A stretch of 64,000 nt of DNA, taken from NCBI GenBank assembly GCA_052379645.1, contig JBQSYU010000015.1; one strand, 5' to 3'. Shown here piece after piece: positions 1 through 8,457 of this stretch (the first letter of the stretch is position 1; each line of letters starts with the position of its first letter). Below the pieces are notes generated by a model. It was not told where the DNA came from. It saw nothing but the letters and a program-made list of their open reading frames with translations, and ran no database searches. The translations under genes and the position numbers were made by a program. This DNA is from Arthrobacter_H sp030452125. GTDB lineage: Bacteria; Actinomycetota; Actinomycetes; Actinomycetales; Micrococcaceae.

Positions 1-18
1 CGAAACAAAGGCCTGATC

Positions 19-783
19 ATGCGCAACCCCCTCATCACCGTCATGGCCGCGGCCGCGTTGCTGCTCTCGGCGTGCGGGACACCGGCCGCCGGCACGGACC
101 CGACTCCCTCGACACCGGGCGGGCAGGACGGGGCGGCGATCCACTTCGCGGCGGCAGCCTCCCTGACCGACGTCGCCCCGGAACTGACCCGGGCCTACGC
201 CGAGGAAACCGGGGACACGACCCGGATCGACATCAACCTCGGCGCCTCCTCCAAGCTCGTCCAGCAAGCGAACTCCGGCCAGCAGCCCGATGTGCTGATC
301 ACCGCCGACACCCAGGCCCCCGAGGCGCTGGAGGATCCAACGGCCTTCGAACCCCCGATCGACCTGGTTTCGAACACCCTGGTGCTCGCGGTTCCCGCCA
401 CGTCGAAGATCACCGCCGCGGACCAGTTGCCCGAGGCCGGTGCGGTGGCGTTATGCGCCCCGGCGGTGCCTTGTGGCCGGGCCGCCAACACCTATCTCGA
501 CCACCAGGGTTTCTCCCTGAACACGGTCAGCGAGGAAGACAACGTGCGGGCCGTGCTGACCAAGGTCACCGCGGGACAAGTCGACGCCGGCTTCGTCTAT
601 GCCACCGACGTCGCAGCAGCCGGGGACCAGGTCCGGGCCATCGACCTGACGGGGCTGGACGCCAACATCTATCCGTTGCTGGTCGCCACCGATGCCGCCG
701 AACCTGCGCAGGACTTCGCCCGCTGGCTCCAGGGGGATGCGGCCATGAAGCTGCTGAACGACGCCGGTTTCTCGGCGCCGTGA
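19..783 (+). CDS. modA: Molybdate ABC transporter substrate-binding lipoprotein ModA
   Basis: Extracytoplasmic molybdate-binding lipoprotein of 254 residues that delivers molybdate to the ModB permease. The N-terminus is a lipoprotein signal with lipobox LLSAC (Cys19 is the lipidation site), followed by a Pro/Thr-rich linker. The ModA hallmark FAAAASLTDVAPEL appears near residue 43, with a second-lobe segment (IYPLLVATDAAEPAQDF) near the C-terminus. The stop overlaps the GTG of modB, so the two are translationally coupled. The window begins only 18 bases upstream, so its promoter is not visible. Confidence 0.9.
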   Translation: MRNPLITVMAAAALLLSACGTPAAGTDPTPSTPGGQDGAAIHFAAAASLTDVAPELTRAYAEETGDTTRIDINLGASSKLVQQANSGQQPDVLITADTQAPEALEDPTAFEPPIDLVSNTLVLAVPATSKITAADQLPEAGAVALCAPAVPCGRAANTYLDHQGFSLNTVSEEDNVRAVLTKVTAGQVDAGFVYATDVAAAGDQVRAIDLTGLDANIYPLLVATDAAEPAQDFARWLQGDAAMKLLNDAGFSAP

Positions 784-1598
784 CCCGCACCGTCCTCTCG
801 CCCCGCATGCGGCGGGCGACCACCCCCGGATGGCTGTGGGTTCCGGCGCTCATTGGGCTCGCTGCCCTGGCCGGGCCCCTGGTGGCGCTCTTCGTCGCGG
901 CCCGCTGGCAGGACCTGCCCGAGTTGCTGGCCCGCGACGAGGCCCGCACGGCGTTGGGTCTCTCCCTGGGCACGGCGACGGCCTCGACCATCGTGTGCTT
1001 CCTGCTCGGGCTGCCCCTGGCGGTGCTGCTTTCGCGCCTGCACGGAGTCGTCCTGCAGGTGCTGCGCGGCCTGCTGGTCGTGCCGCTGGTGCTCTCACCG
1101 GTGGTCTCGGGACTGGCCCTGCTCTACTTCTGGGGCCGCCAGACACCGGTGGGGGGCTGGCTGGACTCGATCGGCCTGGGCGTGGGCTTCAGCCCGGCGG
1201 CGGTCGTGCTGGTCCAGGTGTTCGTCTCGCTGCCCTTCTTCGTCGTCTCGGCGCTGAGCAGCATCGAAGCGGTGGACACCGACCTGGAATTCTCCGGGGC
1301 CAACGCCGGGGCCTCCTCCGGACAGATCCTGGCCCACATCACCCTGCCGCTGGCAGCCCCCGGGATCATCGTGGGCACGCTGCTGGCCTTCGCCCGGTCC
1401 CTGGGCGAATACGGGGCGACCATCACCTTCGCCGGTTCCGTGGCAGGACGCACCCGGACCTTGCCGCTGCAGATCGAATTGGCGCTGAACTCCAACGACC
1501 CGCAGGCAGCCCTGGGGATCAGCCTGATGCTGATCGGGCTCTACCTGATCGTGCTCGTCGTGGCCGGGGCCGGGGTCGGCAGGATCTTCAGGCGGTAG
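780..1598 (+). CDS. modB: Molybdate ABC transporter permease ModB
   Basis: Inner-membrane permease of the molybdate ABC transporter, 272 residues from a GTG that overlaps the modA stop (GTGA). Several hydrophobic helices are visible. The C-terminal half holds the BPD_transp EAA-type loop (AGASSGQILAHITLPLAAPG) that contacts the ATPase, followed by the typical ModB end (RSLGEYGATITFAG). The next gene is moeA rather than modC; no ATPase for this transporter lies in the window. Confidence 0.88.
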   Translation: MTRTVLSPRMRRATTPGWLWVPALIGLAALAGPLVALFVAARWQDLPELLARDEARTALGLSLGTATASTIVCFLLGLPLAVLLSRLHGVVLQVLRGLLVVPLVLSPVVSGLALLYFWGRQTPVGGWLDSIGLGVGFSPAAVVLVQVFVSLPFFVVSALSSIEAVDTDLEFSGANAGASSGQILAHITLPLAAPGIIVGTLLAFARSLGEYGATITFAGSVAGRTRTLPLQIELALNSNDPQAALGISLMLIGLYLIVLVVAGAGVGRIFRR

Positions 1599-1605
1599 CC
1601 ACCCG

Positions 1606-1611
1606 TAGGAT
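1606..1611 (+). promoter_or_regulatory. Putative -10 box for leaderless moeA
   Basis: TAGGAT lies 7 nt before the ATG at 1619, so a transcript would start at or next to the start codon. No clear -35 was recognised. Confidence 0.4.
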
Positions 1612-1618
1612 GGACGCC

Positions 1619-2911
1619 ATGAAGCAACCCTTCCGACGCAGCGTCGACGAGCACCGTGGCGTGCTGAAGGCCCTGCTGTCCGAACTGCCGTCACGGCTGG
1701 GGTCCCAGGAGCTGGTGCTGGGCGAAGCCCGCGGACGGATCCTGGCCGCGGATCTGCCGGCACCCCGGAACCTGCCGGCGTTCGATAATTCGCAGATGGA
1801 CGGATTCGCCGTACGCCGAGCCGACCTGCTTGACGGGCAGGAACTCCGGGTCGGTGCCGTGATCGCCGCCGGCGATGCCGCGGAAGCCCTGCCGGCCGGA
1901 ACGGCGGCCCCCATCATGACCGGGGCCATGCTCCCGCCCGGCGCGGACGCCGTGGTACCCATCGAAAGGGCGGACCCCCCGGAATTCCCGGAGGCCCTCA
2001 GCCAGCCGGGCCCCCCGGCAGGGGCCTGGACGGTACGCCTGCCCGCCGACACCCCCGACGGCCAGTTCATCCGCGCGGCCGGAAGCGATATCGCCCGCGG
2101 GGCCATCGCCCTGCCTGCAGGAACCCGGCTCGGCCCGGCCCAGCTCGGACTGGCCGCGGCCTTGGGGTTGGACCGGCTCACCGTGACCGGGCGCCCCCGG
2201 GTCCTGGTCCTGGCCACCGGGGACGAGGTGCGCGCGCCCGGCTCCGACCTCGCTCCGGGACAGATCCACGATGCCAACACCACCTTGTTGCTGGGCCTCT
2301 TCGCCGAGGCGGGGGCCGAGGTCGCCGCCGCAGGCATCAGCACCGACGCGCCGGAGGCCTTCATGGCCGAACTGGCCCCCGCCCTGGGACCGCCCGGCGC
2401 TCCGGCCGCCGATCTCGTGGTGACCAGCGGGGGCATCAGCAAGGGCGCCTTCGAGGTCGTCCGGCTGGCCCTGGCCGGCCACGGGATCGAGTTCGGCTCC
2501 GTCGCCATGCAACCCGGAGGGCCCCAGGGCGCCGGCATGCTGCGGCTGCCGGGGGCGGCGCCGACCCCCTTGCTGGCCTTCCCGGGAAACCCGGTCAGCG
2601 GGGTCGTCAGCTTCGAGCTGCTGGCCCGGCCCGTCTGGGAGGAACTCTTCGCCACGCCGCCGCGACCCCGGGTGGCGACCCGCCTGGCCACCGATCTTGC
2701 GGCACCTCCGGCGGGAAAGCTCCAGGTCCGGCGGGCCGCCGTCGTCCTCGGGGACGACGGCGCGCCGACCGCGACCCCGGTGGGCGGGCCCGGTTCCCAT
2801 CTGGTCCATGCCCTGGCCAGGTCCAATGCCCTGCTGGTGCTCCCTGCCGGAAGCGCGGCACCCCGGGCTGGAGAAATGATCGACACCCTCATTTACGGAG
2901 CGCAGATATGA
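1619..2911 (+). CDS. moeA: Molybdopterin molybdenumtransferase MoeA
   Basis: Inserts molybdate into adenylylated molybdopterin, the last step of basic molybdenum-cofactor synthesis. It has 430 residues. Family motifs are clear: FDNSQMDGFAVRRADL near the N-terminus, PIMTGAMLPPGADAVVPIER, TGDEV with QIHDANT, the SGGISKG loop and LLAFPGNPVSGVVSFELL in the MoCF domain. I chose ATG 1619 because TAGGAT sits 7 nt upstream with no Shine-Dalgarno; an in-frame ATG at 1610 is the alternative. The stop overlaps the moaC start (ATGA). Confidence 0.9.
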   Translation: MKQPFRRSVDEHRGVLKALLSELPSRLGSQELVLGEARGRILAADLPAPRNLPAFDNSQMDGFAVRRADLLDGQELRVGAVIAAGDAAEALPAGTAAPIMTGAMLPPGADAVVPIERADPPEFPEALSQPGPPAGAWTVRLPADTPDGQFIRAAGSDIARGAIALPAGTRLGPAQLGLAAALGLDRLTVTGRPRVLVLATGDEVRAPGSDLAPGQIHDANTTLLLGLFAEAGAEVAAAGISTDAPEAFMAELAPALGPPGAPAADLVVTSGGISKGAFEVVRLALAGHGIEFGSVAMQPGGPQGAGMLRLPGAAPTPLLAFPGNPVSGVVSFELLARPVWEELFATPPRPRVATRLATDLAAPPAGKLQVRRAAVVLGDDGAPTATPVGGPGSHLVHALARSNALLVLPAGSAAPRAGEMIDTLIYGAQI

Positions 2912-3408
2912 ACGACCCCGAAGCACCAGCCCTGAGCCATGTCCGGGCCGACGGATCCGCGCATATGGTCGATGTCTCCGCCAAGGCCGAGACCTCGCGC
3001 CGGGCCGTCGCCCAGGCAGTGCTGCACACCCGCCCCGACGTCCTGGCGATGATCGTCGCGGGGGAGCTTCCCAAGGGCGATGCCCTGGCGGTGGCCCGCG
3101 TCGCCGGGATCATGGGCGCGAAGAAGACCCCGGAACTGATTCCGCTGTGCCATCCGCTGCCGCTGTCGAAACTGACCGTCGATTTCTTCCCCGATGCCGA
3201 CGCCGGAAGCATCCGCATCGAGGCCGCCGTGACCACCCGGGGGGTGACCGGCGTGGAGATGGAGGCCCTGACGGCCGTGTCGATCACCGCATTGACGCTC
3301 TACGACATGACCAAGGCGGTCGATAAGCACGCCTCCATCGACGACATCAAGGTGCTGGCCAAATCCGGGGGAAAAAGCGGGGACTGGACCGTCGGGGAGG
3401 ACCGGTGA
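2908..3408 (+). CDS. moaC: Cyclic pyranopterin monophosphate synthase MoaC
   Basis: Converts the 3',8-cyclo-GTP product of MoaA to cyclic pyranopterin monophosphate. It has 166 residues, a normal length. Visible signatures are MVDVSAKAETSRRAVA, IMGAKKTPELIPLCHPLPLS with the paired lysines and the Cys-His segment, GVEMEALTAVSITALTLYDM, and the lysine/glycine-rich end VLAKSGGKSGDW. It overlaps moeA by 4 nt and mog by 4 nt, so it is in the same operon. Its partner MoaA is not in the window. Confidence 0.93.
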   Translation: MNDPEAPALSHVRADGSAHMVDVSAKAETSRRAVAQAVLHTRPDVLAMIVAGELPKGDALAVARVAGIMGAKKTPELIPLCHPLPLSKLTVDFFPDADAGSIRIEAAVTTRGVTGVEMEALTAVSITALTLYDMTKAVDKHASIDDIKVLAKSGGKSGDWTVGEDR

Positions 3409-3896
3409 GACCCGCATCGACCCGCCGGGCGGGAATCATCATCGCCTCCACCCGGGCCGCCTCCGGCGGGTATGCCGACCGCAGCGCCCCGATCATCGGC
3501 GAATGGTTGCAAGGGCACGGCTTCGAGCTGACCGAACCGGTCATCGTCCCCGATGGGGAACCGGTCGGTGCCGCCTTGCGCGAACTGCTGGCCTCGAGCC
3601 CGTCGCTGCTGATCACCAGCGGGGGGACGGGCCTGGCCCCCGATGACCTGACCCCCGAGATGACGGCCCCGTTGTTGGACCGGGAGATCCCCGGGATCAT
3701 GGAGGCCATCCGCGCCGTCGGGCGCACGAAGACCCCGCATGCCGCCCTCAGCCGCGGCCATGCCGGAACCGTCGGCAGGACGCTGGTGGTGAATCTTCCG
3801 GGATCGCCCTCCGGGGTCCGCGATGCCCTGGGCGTCCTGGACCCGCTCATCACCCATCTCTGCGAACAGATTGAAGGAGGACATGGACATGCCTGA
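3405..3896 (+). CDS. mog: Molybdopterin adenylyltransferase, MogA/MoaB family
   Basis: Adenylylates molybdopterin ahead of MoeA. It has 163 residues from a GTG overlapping the moaC stop (GTGA). The MoCF-binding fold is marked by SLLITSGGTGLAPDDLTPEM and by LVVNLPGSPSGVRDAL near the end. MogA and MoaB cannot be separated by eye, so the symbol is tentative. The gene overlaps the start of moaE by 8 nt. Confidence 0.85.
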   Translation: MRPASTRRAGIIIASTRAASGGYADRSAPIIGEWLQGHGFELTEPVIVPDGEPVGAALRELLASSPSLLITSGGTGLAPDDLTPEMTAPLLDREIPGIMEAIRAVGRTKTPHAALSRGHAGTVGRTLVVNLPGSPSGVRDALGVLDPLITHLCEQIEGGHGHA

Positions 3897-4323
3897 TACC
3901 CCGGGAATCGTGGTTTTCGCCGGTATGGCGGAGGCACCCATCGACGTCTCGACCGCGTGGGATGCCGTCGAGACCGACGCCACCGGCGCCGTCGTCACCT
4001 TCGGCGGGGTGGTGCGCAACCACGACGGCGGCCGAGCGGTCGACAAGCTGGACTACAGCGCCCATCCCAGCGCCGAGGCCACCATGGCCGCCCTGGCCGC
4101 CGAGGTCGCGAGCCGCCACCCCGGAACCCGGCTCTGGGCCGCCCACCGGACCGGGGCGTTGGCCATCGGGGATCCGGCCCTGGTGGCAGCCGCCGCCTCC
4201 GCCCACCGCGGGGAGGCCTTCGAAGCCTGCCGGGATCTGGTCGAGGCAGTCAAGGCCGGGGTGCCGGTCTGGAAGGAACAACACTTCACGGACGGCGACA
4301 CCGAATGGGTGGGCATGGCCTGA
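3889..4323 (+). CDS. moaE: Molybdopterin synthase catalytic subunit MoaE
   Basis: Large subunit of molybdopterin synthase, which adds the dithiolene sulfurs to precursor Z using thiocarboxylated MoaD. It has 144 residues. Family features are GAVVTFGGVVRNHDGGRAV, the HRTGALAIGDPALV core and PVWKEQHFTDG, whose lysine and glutamate match the MoaE active-site segment. The start is ATG 3889, 8 nt after GAAGGAGG; the ATG at 3883 is only 2 nt from that site and is less likely. No moaD is present nearby. Confidence 0.9.
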   Translation: MPDTPGIVVFAGMAEAPIDVSTAWDAVETDATGAVVTFGGVVRNHDGGRAVDKLDYSAHPSAEATMAALAAEVASRHPGTRLWAAHRTGALAIGDPALVAAAASAHRGEAFEACRDLVEAVKAGVPVWKEQHFTDGDTEWVGMA

Positions 4324-4328
4324 GGCGA

Positions 4329-4334
4329 TATCCT
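4329..4334 (+). promoter_or_regulatory. Putative -10 box for leaderless dapB
   Basis: TATCCT is placed 7 nt before the dapB ATG; no Shine-Dalgarno is seen. This would separate dapB from the cofactor operon. Confidence 0.35.
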
Positions 4335-4341
4335 TGGGTGC

Positions 4342-5106
4342 ATGAGTGCTCAAATTCGTGTTGCCATCCTCGGCGCCTCCGGGCGCATGGGTTCCGAGGC
4401 CGTCCAGGCCGTGGAGAACGCCACCGACATGGAACTGGTGGCGGCCCTGGGCCGGCACGATCCATTGCAGGAAGTGCTCGACGCCGGGGCCACGCACCTC
4501 GTGGATCTCACCGTTCCGGGCAGCACTGAAACCAATGTGCGTTTCGCCGTCGACCACGGGCTGCACGCCGTGGTGGGGACCACCGGATGGACCGACGACC
4601 GCCGGTCCCAACTCGCCGAACTACTGGCCGCGCACCCGCAGACCGGGGTGCTGATCGCCCCGAATTTCGCGTTGGGTTCCGTCCTGGCCTCCGCTTTTGC
4701 CGCCCAGGCCGCCAAATACTTCGAATCCGTCGAAATCATCGAACTGCACCACCCGAATAAGGTCGACGCCCCCTCGGGGACCGCGGTGCGCACCGCCGAA
4801 CTGATCTCGGCGAAGCGTCGTGCGGCGGGGATCCCGGCCAGCCCCGATGCCACCGAGACCCTGCTGGACGGGGCCCGTGGCGCCGATGTCGAGGGGGTGC
4901 ACGTGCATTCGGTCCGGCTCCGCGGACTCGTCGCCCACCAGGAGGTCCTGCTCGGTTCCGAAGGCGAACAGCTGACGCTGCGCCATGACTCCTTCGACCG
5001 GGCCTCGTTCATGCCCGGGGTGCTGTTGGGGCTACGGACCGTCGGCTCACGCCCCGGGCTGGCCTACGGACTGGACTCCTACCTCGATCTGGGAGGCAAC
5101 GCCTAA
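4342..5106 (+). CDS. dapB: 4-hydroxy-tetrahydrodipicolinate reductase DapB
   Basis: NAD(P)H-dependent reductase of the lysine/diaminopimelate pathway, 254 residues. The N-terminal Rossmann motif is VAILGASGRMG (residues about 7-17). The central GTTGWTD and APNFALGSVL segments and the signature ELHHPNKVDAPSGTA (catalytic His and Lys region) are intact. It works downstream of DapA (9861) and upstream of DapF (22456), both in this window but in other transcription units. The next gene begins directly after the stop codon. Confidence 0.95.
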   Translation: MSAQIRVAILGASGRMGSEAVQAVENATDMELVAALGRHDPLQEVLDAGATHLVDLTVPGSTETNVRFAVDHGLHAVVGTTGWTDDRRSQLAELLAAHPQTGVLIAPNFALGSVLASAFAAQAAKYFESVEIIELHHPNKVDAPSGTAVRTAELISAKRRAAGIPASPDATETLLDGARGADVEGVHVHSVRLRGLVAHQEVLLGSEGEQLTLRHDSFDRASFMPGVLLGLRTVGSRPGLAYGLDSYLDLGGNA

Positions 5107-5574
5107 GTGAAGACCAAACTCTGGGTCGGCGGGATCCTGCTGCTGTTCGTCCTCTACCTCTTCGCCGCCTTCTCCAGCGCGGTGACCCTCATCGGCTCAC
5201 CTGAACCGCTGGCCAAGGGCATCGGCATCGCGGCCCTGCTGATCCCCCTGCTGGGGGTCTGGATCCTCATCCGTGAAGTCCTTTTCGGGGCCCGTAGCCA
5301 GCGCATGGCAGGGATCCTCCAATCGGAGGGGCTGCTGCCCGAGGACAACCTGCCGCGCACCCCTTCCGGACGGATCATCAAGGCATCGGCCGATGAGGAC
5401 TTCGTGCAGTACCAGGAGGAAGCCGAGGAACACCCCGGGTCCTGGCGCAGCATGCACCGGCTGGCGTTGGCCTACGATGCGTCGGGGGACCGCCGTCGGG
5501 CCCGCGAGATGATGCGCCGGGCCATCGACCTGTTCCGGGCCTCACCCGACGCGAAGGCGTCCACCGGAAGCTGA
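5107..5574 (+). CDS. Conserved membrane protein with C-terminal helical (TPR-like) segment
   Basis: A 155-residue protein starting with GTG immediately after the dapB TAA, so probably co-translated with dapB. Two hydrophobic segments (about residues 5-25 and 35-55) are followed by a soluble tail. Within the tail, HPGSWRSMHRLALAYDASGD plus RRRAREMMRRAIDLFRAS looks like one tetratricopeptide-type helical pair. I do not recognise a function. Its coupling to dapB is the only contextual clue. Confidence 0.7.
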   Translation: MKTKLWVGGILLLFVLYLFAAFSSAVTLIGSPEPLAKGIGIAALLIPLLGVWILIREVLFGARSQRMAGILQSEGLLPEDNLPRTPSGRIIKASADEDFVQYQEEAEEHPGSWRSMHRLALAYDASGDRRRAREMMRRAIDLFRASPDAKASTGS

Positions 5575-5594
5575 CCTTCCCGGCCCGGGGCCGA

Positions 5595-6254
5595 TCAGCT
5601 CCGACGTGAAAACAAGGCAGCCTGCACGCGGGACTGCAGGCCGAGCTTGGCCAGGACCCGCGAAACGTGGGTTTTCACGGTCGTCTCCGAAATATCCAAC
5701 CGACGTCCGATCAGTTGATTGGACAACCCCTCACCCAGGCACTTCAGCACTTCACGCTCGCGGGCGGTCAGCGTCTCCACCGCGGCAGCGGCATCCAGGG
5801 AAGCGGCGTCAGCGATGGGTGGCGCCGTCCGGGCGGCCACCGCTGCACTGACGATTCGTGCCGTGACCTCGGGGGAAATCACCGAATCCCCGGCGTGGAC
5901 CCGCTGCAACGCGGCGGTGATATCCGCCGGTTCGGCCGATTTGAGCAGGAACCCGTCGGCCCCGGCCTCCAACGCCCCGAAGAGGTAGGCATCCTGGTCG
6001 AAGGTCGTCAGCACCAGGACCTTGGACAAGGCCTCGGCGGTGATTTCCCGGGTCGCCTGGATCCCGTCGACGACCGGCATGCGCAGATCCATCAGGACGA
6101 CGTCGGGGCGCAGCGCCCGCGCCATCTGAACCGCCCGGCCGCCGTCGGCCGCTTCGCCCACGACGGTGAGACCGGGCTGCGTTTCCAAGACCATGCGCAT
6201 GCCCAGACGGATGGCCGCATGGTCATCAGCCAACAACACCGTGATATCGCTCAT
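5595..6254 (-). CDS. NarL/LuxR-family response regulator
   Basis: DNA-binding response regulator of 219 residues. The receiver domain has the acidic pair Asp10-Asp11, the phospho-acceptor Asp56 in VVLMDLRMP, and Lys104 or nearby in FLLKSAEPAD. A GerE/LuxR helix-turn-helix follows (LTAREREVLKCLGEGLSN, then SETTVKTHVSRVLAKLGLQS). It overlaps the upstream kinase gene by 4 nt (ATGA), so the two form a two-component pair. The target genes are unknown; the adjacent membrane-protein genes are plausible. Confidence 0.9.
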   Translation of the reverse strand: MSDITVLLADDHAAIRLGMRMVLETQPGLTVVGEAADGGRAVQMARALRPDVVLMDLRMPVVDGIQATREITAEALSKVLVLTTFDQDAYLFGALEAGADGFLLKSAEPADITAALQRVHAGDSVISPEVTARIVSAAVAARTAPPIADAASLDAAAAVETLTAREREVLKCLGEGLSNQLIGRRLDISETTVKTHVSRVLAKLGLQSRVQAALFSRRS

Positions 6255-7540
6255 GCCGGGCCCTCAGCCGGCGGAACCGAGGCCCGGCCGGCGAGCCCAG
6301 CGCCAGAGTGCTCCAAATCTTCCTCCGAGGCGCGAACCGGCAGCCGAACCGAGACCTGCCAGCCGCCGTCGTGCACTGCTGCCGTCAGTTCCCCGCCGAG
6401 CTGCTCCACCCGCAGGCGAAGACTCCGCAACCCGGTGCCGGTCCCGGGTTCCCCGGCATCTGCCGCGGACCCAGGTCCGGCCGGTGGTGGGCTGTTGGTG
6501 ACGCGGACGTGGAGCAGCCCGGCGGCGGGACCACCCTGCCCGACGACGGCGATATTGGCACCGGGGGCATGTCTCAGCGCGTTGACCAGCGACTCGGCCA
6601 CGACCCGGTAGACGGCAGTCTGTTGTGCCGAGGGGATCGACGCGGTTCCCGACACCGTGCTGGACAGGGTGATCCGGGTCCCCGAAGCAGCATGGGCGGC
6701 GACCAGCGAATCAAGGTCCGCGAGGAACCCCGCAGCTTCCTGGGCATCACCCGAAGACAGGATCCGGATCATCGAAGTCAGCTCGTTCAGCCCCGCGACG
6801 CTTTCCTTCCGGACATGGGACAGGACCTCGGCGGCGAGTTCACGGGTCCCGGTGCTCAGCGCAGCGCCGGTCTGCAGGGCGATCGCCGAGAGGCGGGCCG
6901 AGAGGACATCGTGGAGTTCGTGGGCCATGCGTTGGCGCTCGGAGGCCACCGCCAATTCGTGACGGGCTGCTTCCAGGGTGGCTTGTTGCCTGACGGCATC
7001 CTCCGCAGCCTGAGCACGGGTGGCCTCCGCCGCGGACAGCTTGCGTTCCTTGCGCACATTGCTGGCCCATTCGGCCGGCAGCAGCAACGACATTCCGGCA
7101 ATCAGTGCCGTCAGAACGGCAGCAGGCAGCTCGGCCGTGACCGCCAGGACGGAAAGAGTGGCGACGGCCGTGAGGACCAGGGAGGCGATTTCGGTCATTC
7201 GGGAGACCCGGTCGCCGGCAAAGAGCACCAGCGAGAAGACGGTTTCCCAGAGCAGGAACAGCGCCGTCGTCTGGCCCATCAGCAACAGCACCAGTACCGC
7301 CGTCCCGGTCATGGAGGCCATCAGGAACGTCGTCCCACGCCGGAAGAGGATGCCCACAGACCCCACGGCTGCCACTGCGGGCCACCAGGCCGAGAAAGCT
7401 GGTGGGAACCAGGCCCAGTCGCCATCGTTGTTCACGGTGAACAGCAACCACATCATCGCCGGATAGCCCAGGGCCAGCAGGATGTCCTCGCGCCGGATGG
7501 CACTCAGCACCCGGAGAACGGGCCGTTCGGTATCGTTCAT
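6251..7540 (-). CDS. Sensor histidine kinase of the NarL-partner type (HisKA_3)
   Basis: Membrane sensor kinase of 429 residues from ATG 7540. About six hydrophobic segments occupy the first 155 residues, then a coiled coil leads to the dimerisation domain ERQRMAHELHDVLSARLSAI, with His210 as the phosphorylated residue. The ATPase domain shows VYRVVAESLVNALRHAPGA (N box), PPPAGPGSAADAGEPGTGTG (G1/G2 region) and GTGTGLRSLRLRVEQLGGEL. It precedes and overlaps its response regulator. The input signal is unknown. Confidence 0.88.
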   Translation of the reverse strand: MNDTERPVLRVLSAIRREDILLALGYPAMMWLLFTVNNDGDWAWFPPAFSAWWPAVAAVGSVGILFRRGTTFLMASMTGTAVLVLLLMGQTTALFLLWETVFSLVLFAGDRVSRMTEIASLVLTAVATLSVLAVTAELPAAVLTALIAGMSLLLPAEWASNVRKERKLSAAEATRAQAAEDAVRQQATLEAARHELAVASERQRMAHELHDVLSARLSAIALQTGAALSTGTRELAAEVLSHVRKESVAGLNELTSMIRILSSGDAQEAAGFLADLDSLVAAHAASGTRITLSSTVSGTASIPSAQQTAVYRVVAESLVNALRHAPGANIAVVGQGGPAAGLLHVRVTNSPPPAGPGSAADAGEPGTGTGLRSLRLRVEQLGGELTAAVHDGGWQVSVRLPVRASEEDLEHSGAGLAGRASVPPAEGPA

Positions 7541-7665
7541 GGTTTCATCGTGCCCGTCCCCGCCCGTGGTTCCAAGGCGGGAGGCCACCTGATGGGACGA
7601 AGGGATGACCTCCGGTGCATCGATGGCAGGACGCGCGGCAGCCGGGATCCGACGAGTGTGGGGTC

Positions 7666-8451
7666 ATGACCTCTGAGAATCTGCTCAAACTCCTCGTCCT
7701 GGCCCTGGTGGACAGCACCAGCATCGGCACCCTGGTGATCCCCGTGTGGTTGCTGTTGCGCCGCGACGTCGGGCGCATCGCCGGACGGATCGGCATCTAC
7801 CTGGTGACGATCGGGGTCTTCTACTTCCTCATCGGCGTGCTGATGCTGACCTCGGCCACCACGGTGCTCCAGGTATGGGGTGACGGAGCCCGGATGTTCA
7901 TCGACTCACGCCCGGCCCATTGGGTGGCGCTTGCCGGCGGCGCCGGGCTTCTGTGGTTCGCGCTCAAGGACGGCAAGACGGTGCGCCGGACGGCGAAACC
8001 GCAGCACGCCACGACCGCGACCGGGGCAACCGCGACGGCACCGGATCAACCGGGGCCATCCGGTCCGCAGGGCCGTCAGGAAGCGGCCGAGGAACGGTGG
8101 AAGACCCGCATCGGCAGGGCCCTGGGCACCCCGGCCGGCCTGCTTACTTTGGCGCTGGTGGCCGGTTTGCTCGAGCTGCCGACCATGCTGCCCTATGTAG
8201 CGGCGATCGGCGTGCTGACCGTCTCAGGTCCTGCCGGGGCGGGATCGTTCCTGCTGCTGGCGGGCTACTGCGTAGTCATGTTGCTACCGGCTGGGTTGCT
8301 GCTGACCGCCCGGCTGCTGTTGGCCCACCGCATCAACGGACCCCTGCACCGGCTGGGCCAGTGGTTGGGCAAGGCCTCCGCCGAAGCGGTGTTGTGGATC
8401 ATGGGAGTCGGCGGGTTCCTGCTGCTGCGCTTCGCCGTCGGTGGGCTCTAA
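7666..8451 (+). CDS. GAP-family (Sap/LysE-like) integral membrane protein
   Basis: A 261-residue polytopic membrane protein. The layout is three N-terminal hydrophobic segments, a charged linker rich in Ala, Thr and Gly (about residues 105-145), then three more hydrophobic segments. This six-helix pattern, with conserved-looking ALVDSTSIGTLVIPVW and GLLELPTMLPYVAAI stretches, matches the GAP/Sap family linked in mycobacteria to lipid or small-molecule export. ATG 7666 is chosen because the protein then begins just before the first helix. It is divergent from the kinase gene and convergent with the DUF418 gene, only 6 bp away. Confidence 0.72.
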   Translation: MTSENLLKLLVLALVDSTSIGTLVIPVWLLLRRDVGRIAGRIGIYLVTIGVFYFLIGVLMLTSATTVLQVWGDGARMFIDSRPAHWVALAGGAGLLWFALKDGKTVRRTAKPQHATTATGATATAPDQPGPSGPQGRQEAAEERWKTRIGRALGTPAGLLTLALVAGLLELPTMLPYVAAIGVLTVSGPAGAGSFLLLAGYCVVMLLPAGLLLTARLLLAHRINGPLHRLGQWLGKASAEAVLWIMGVGGFLLLRFAVGGL

Positions 8452-8457
8452 GCCGGA

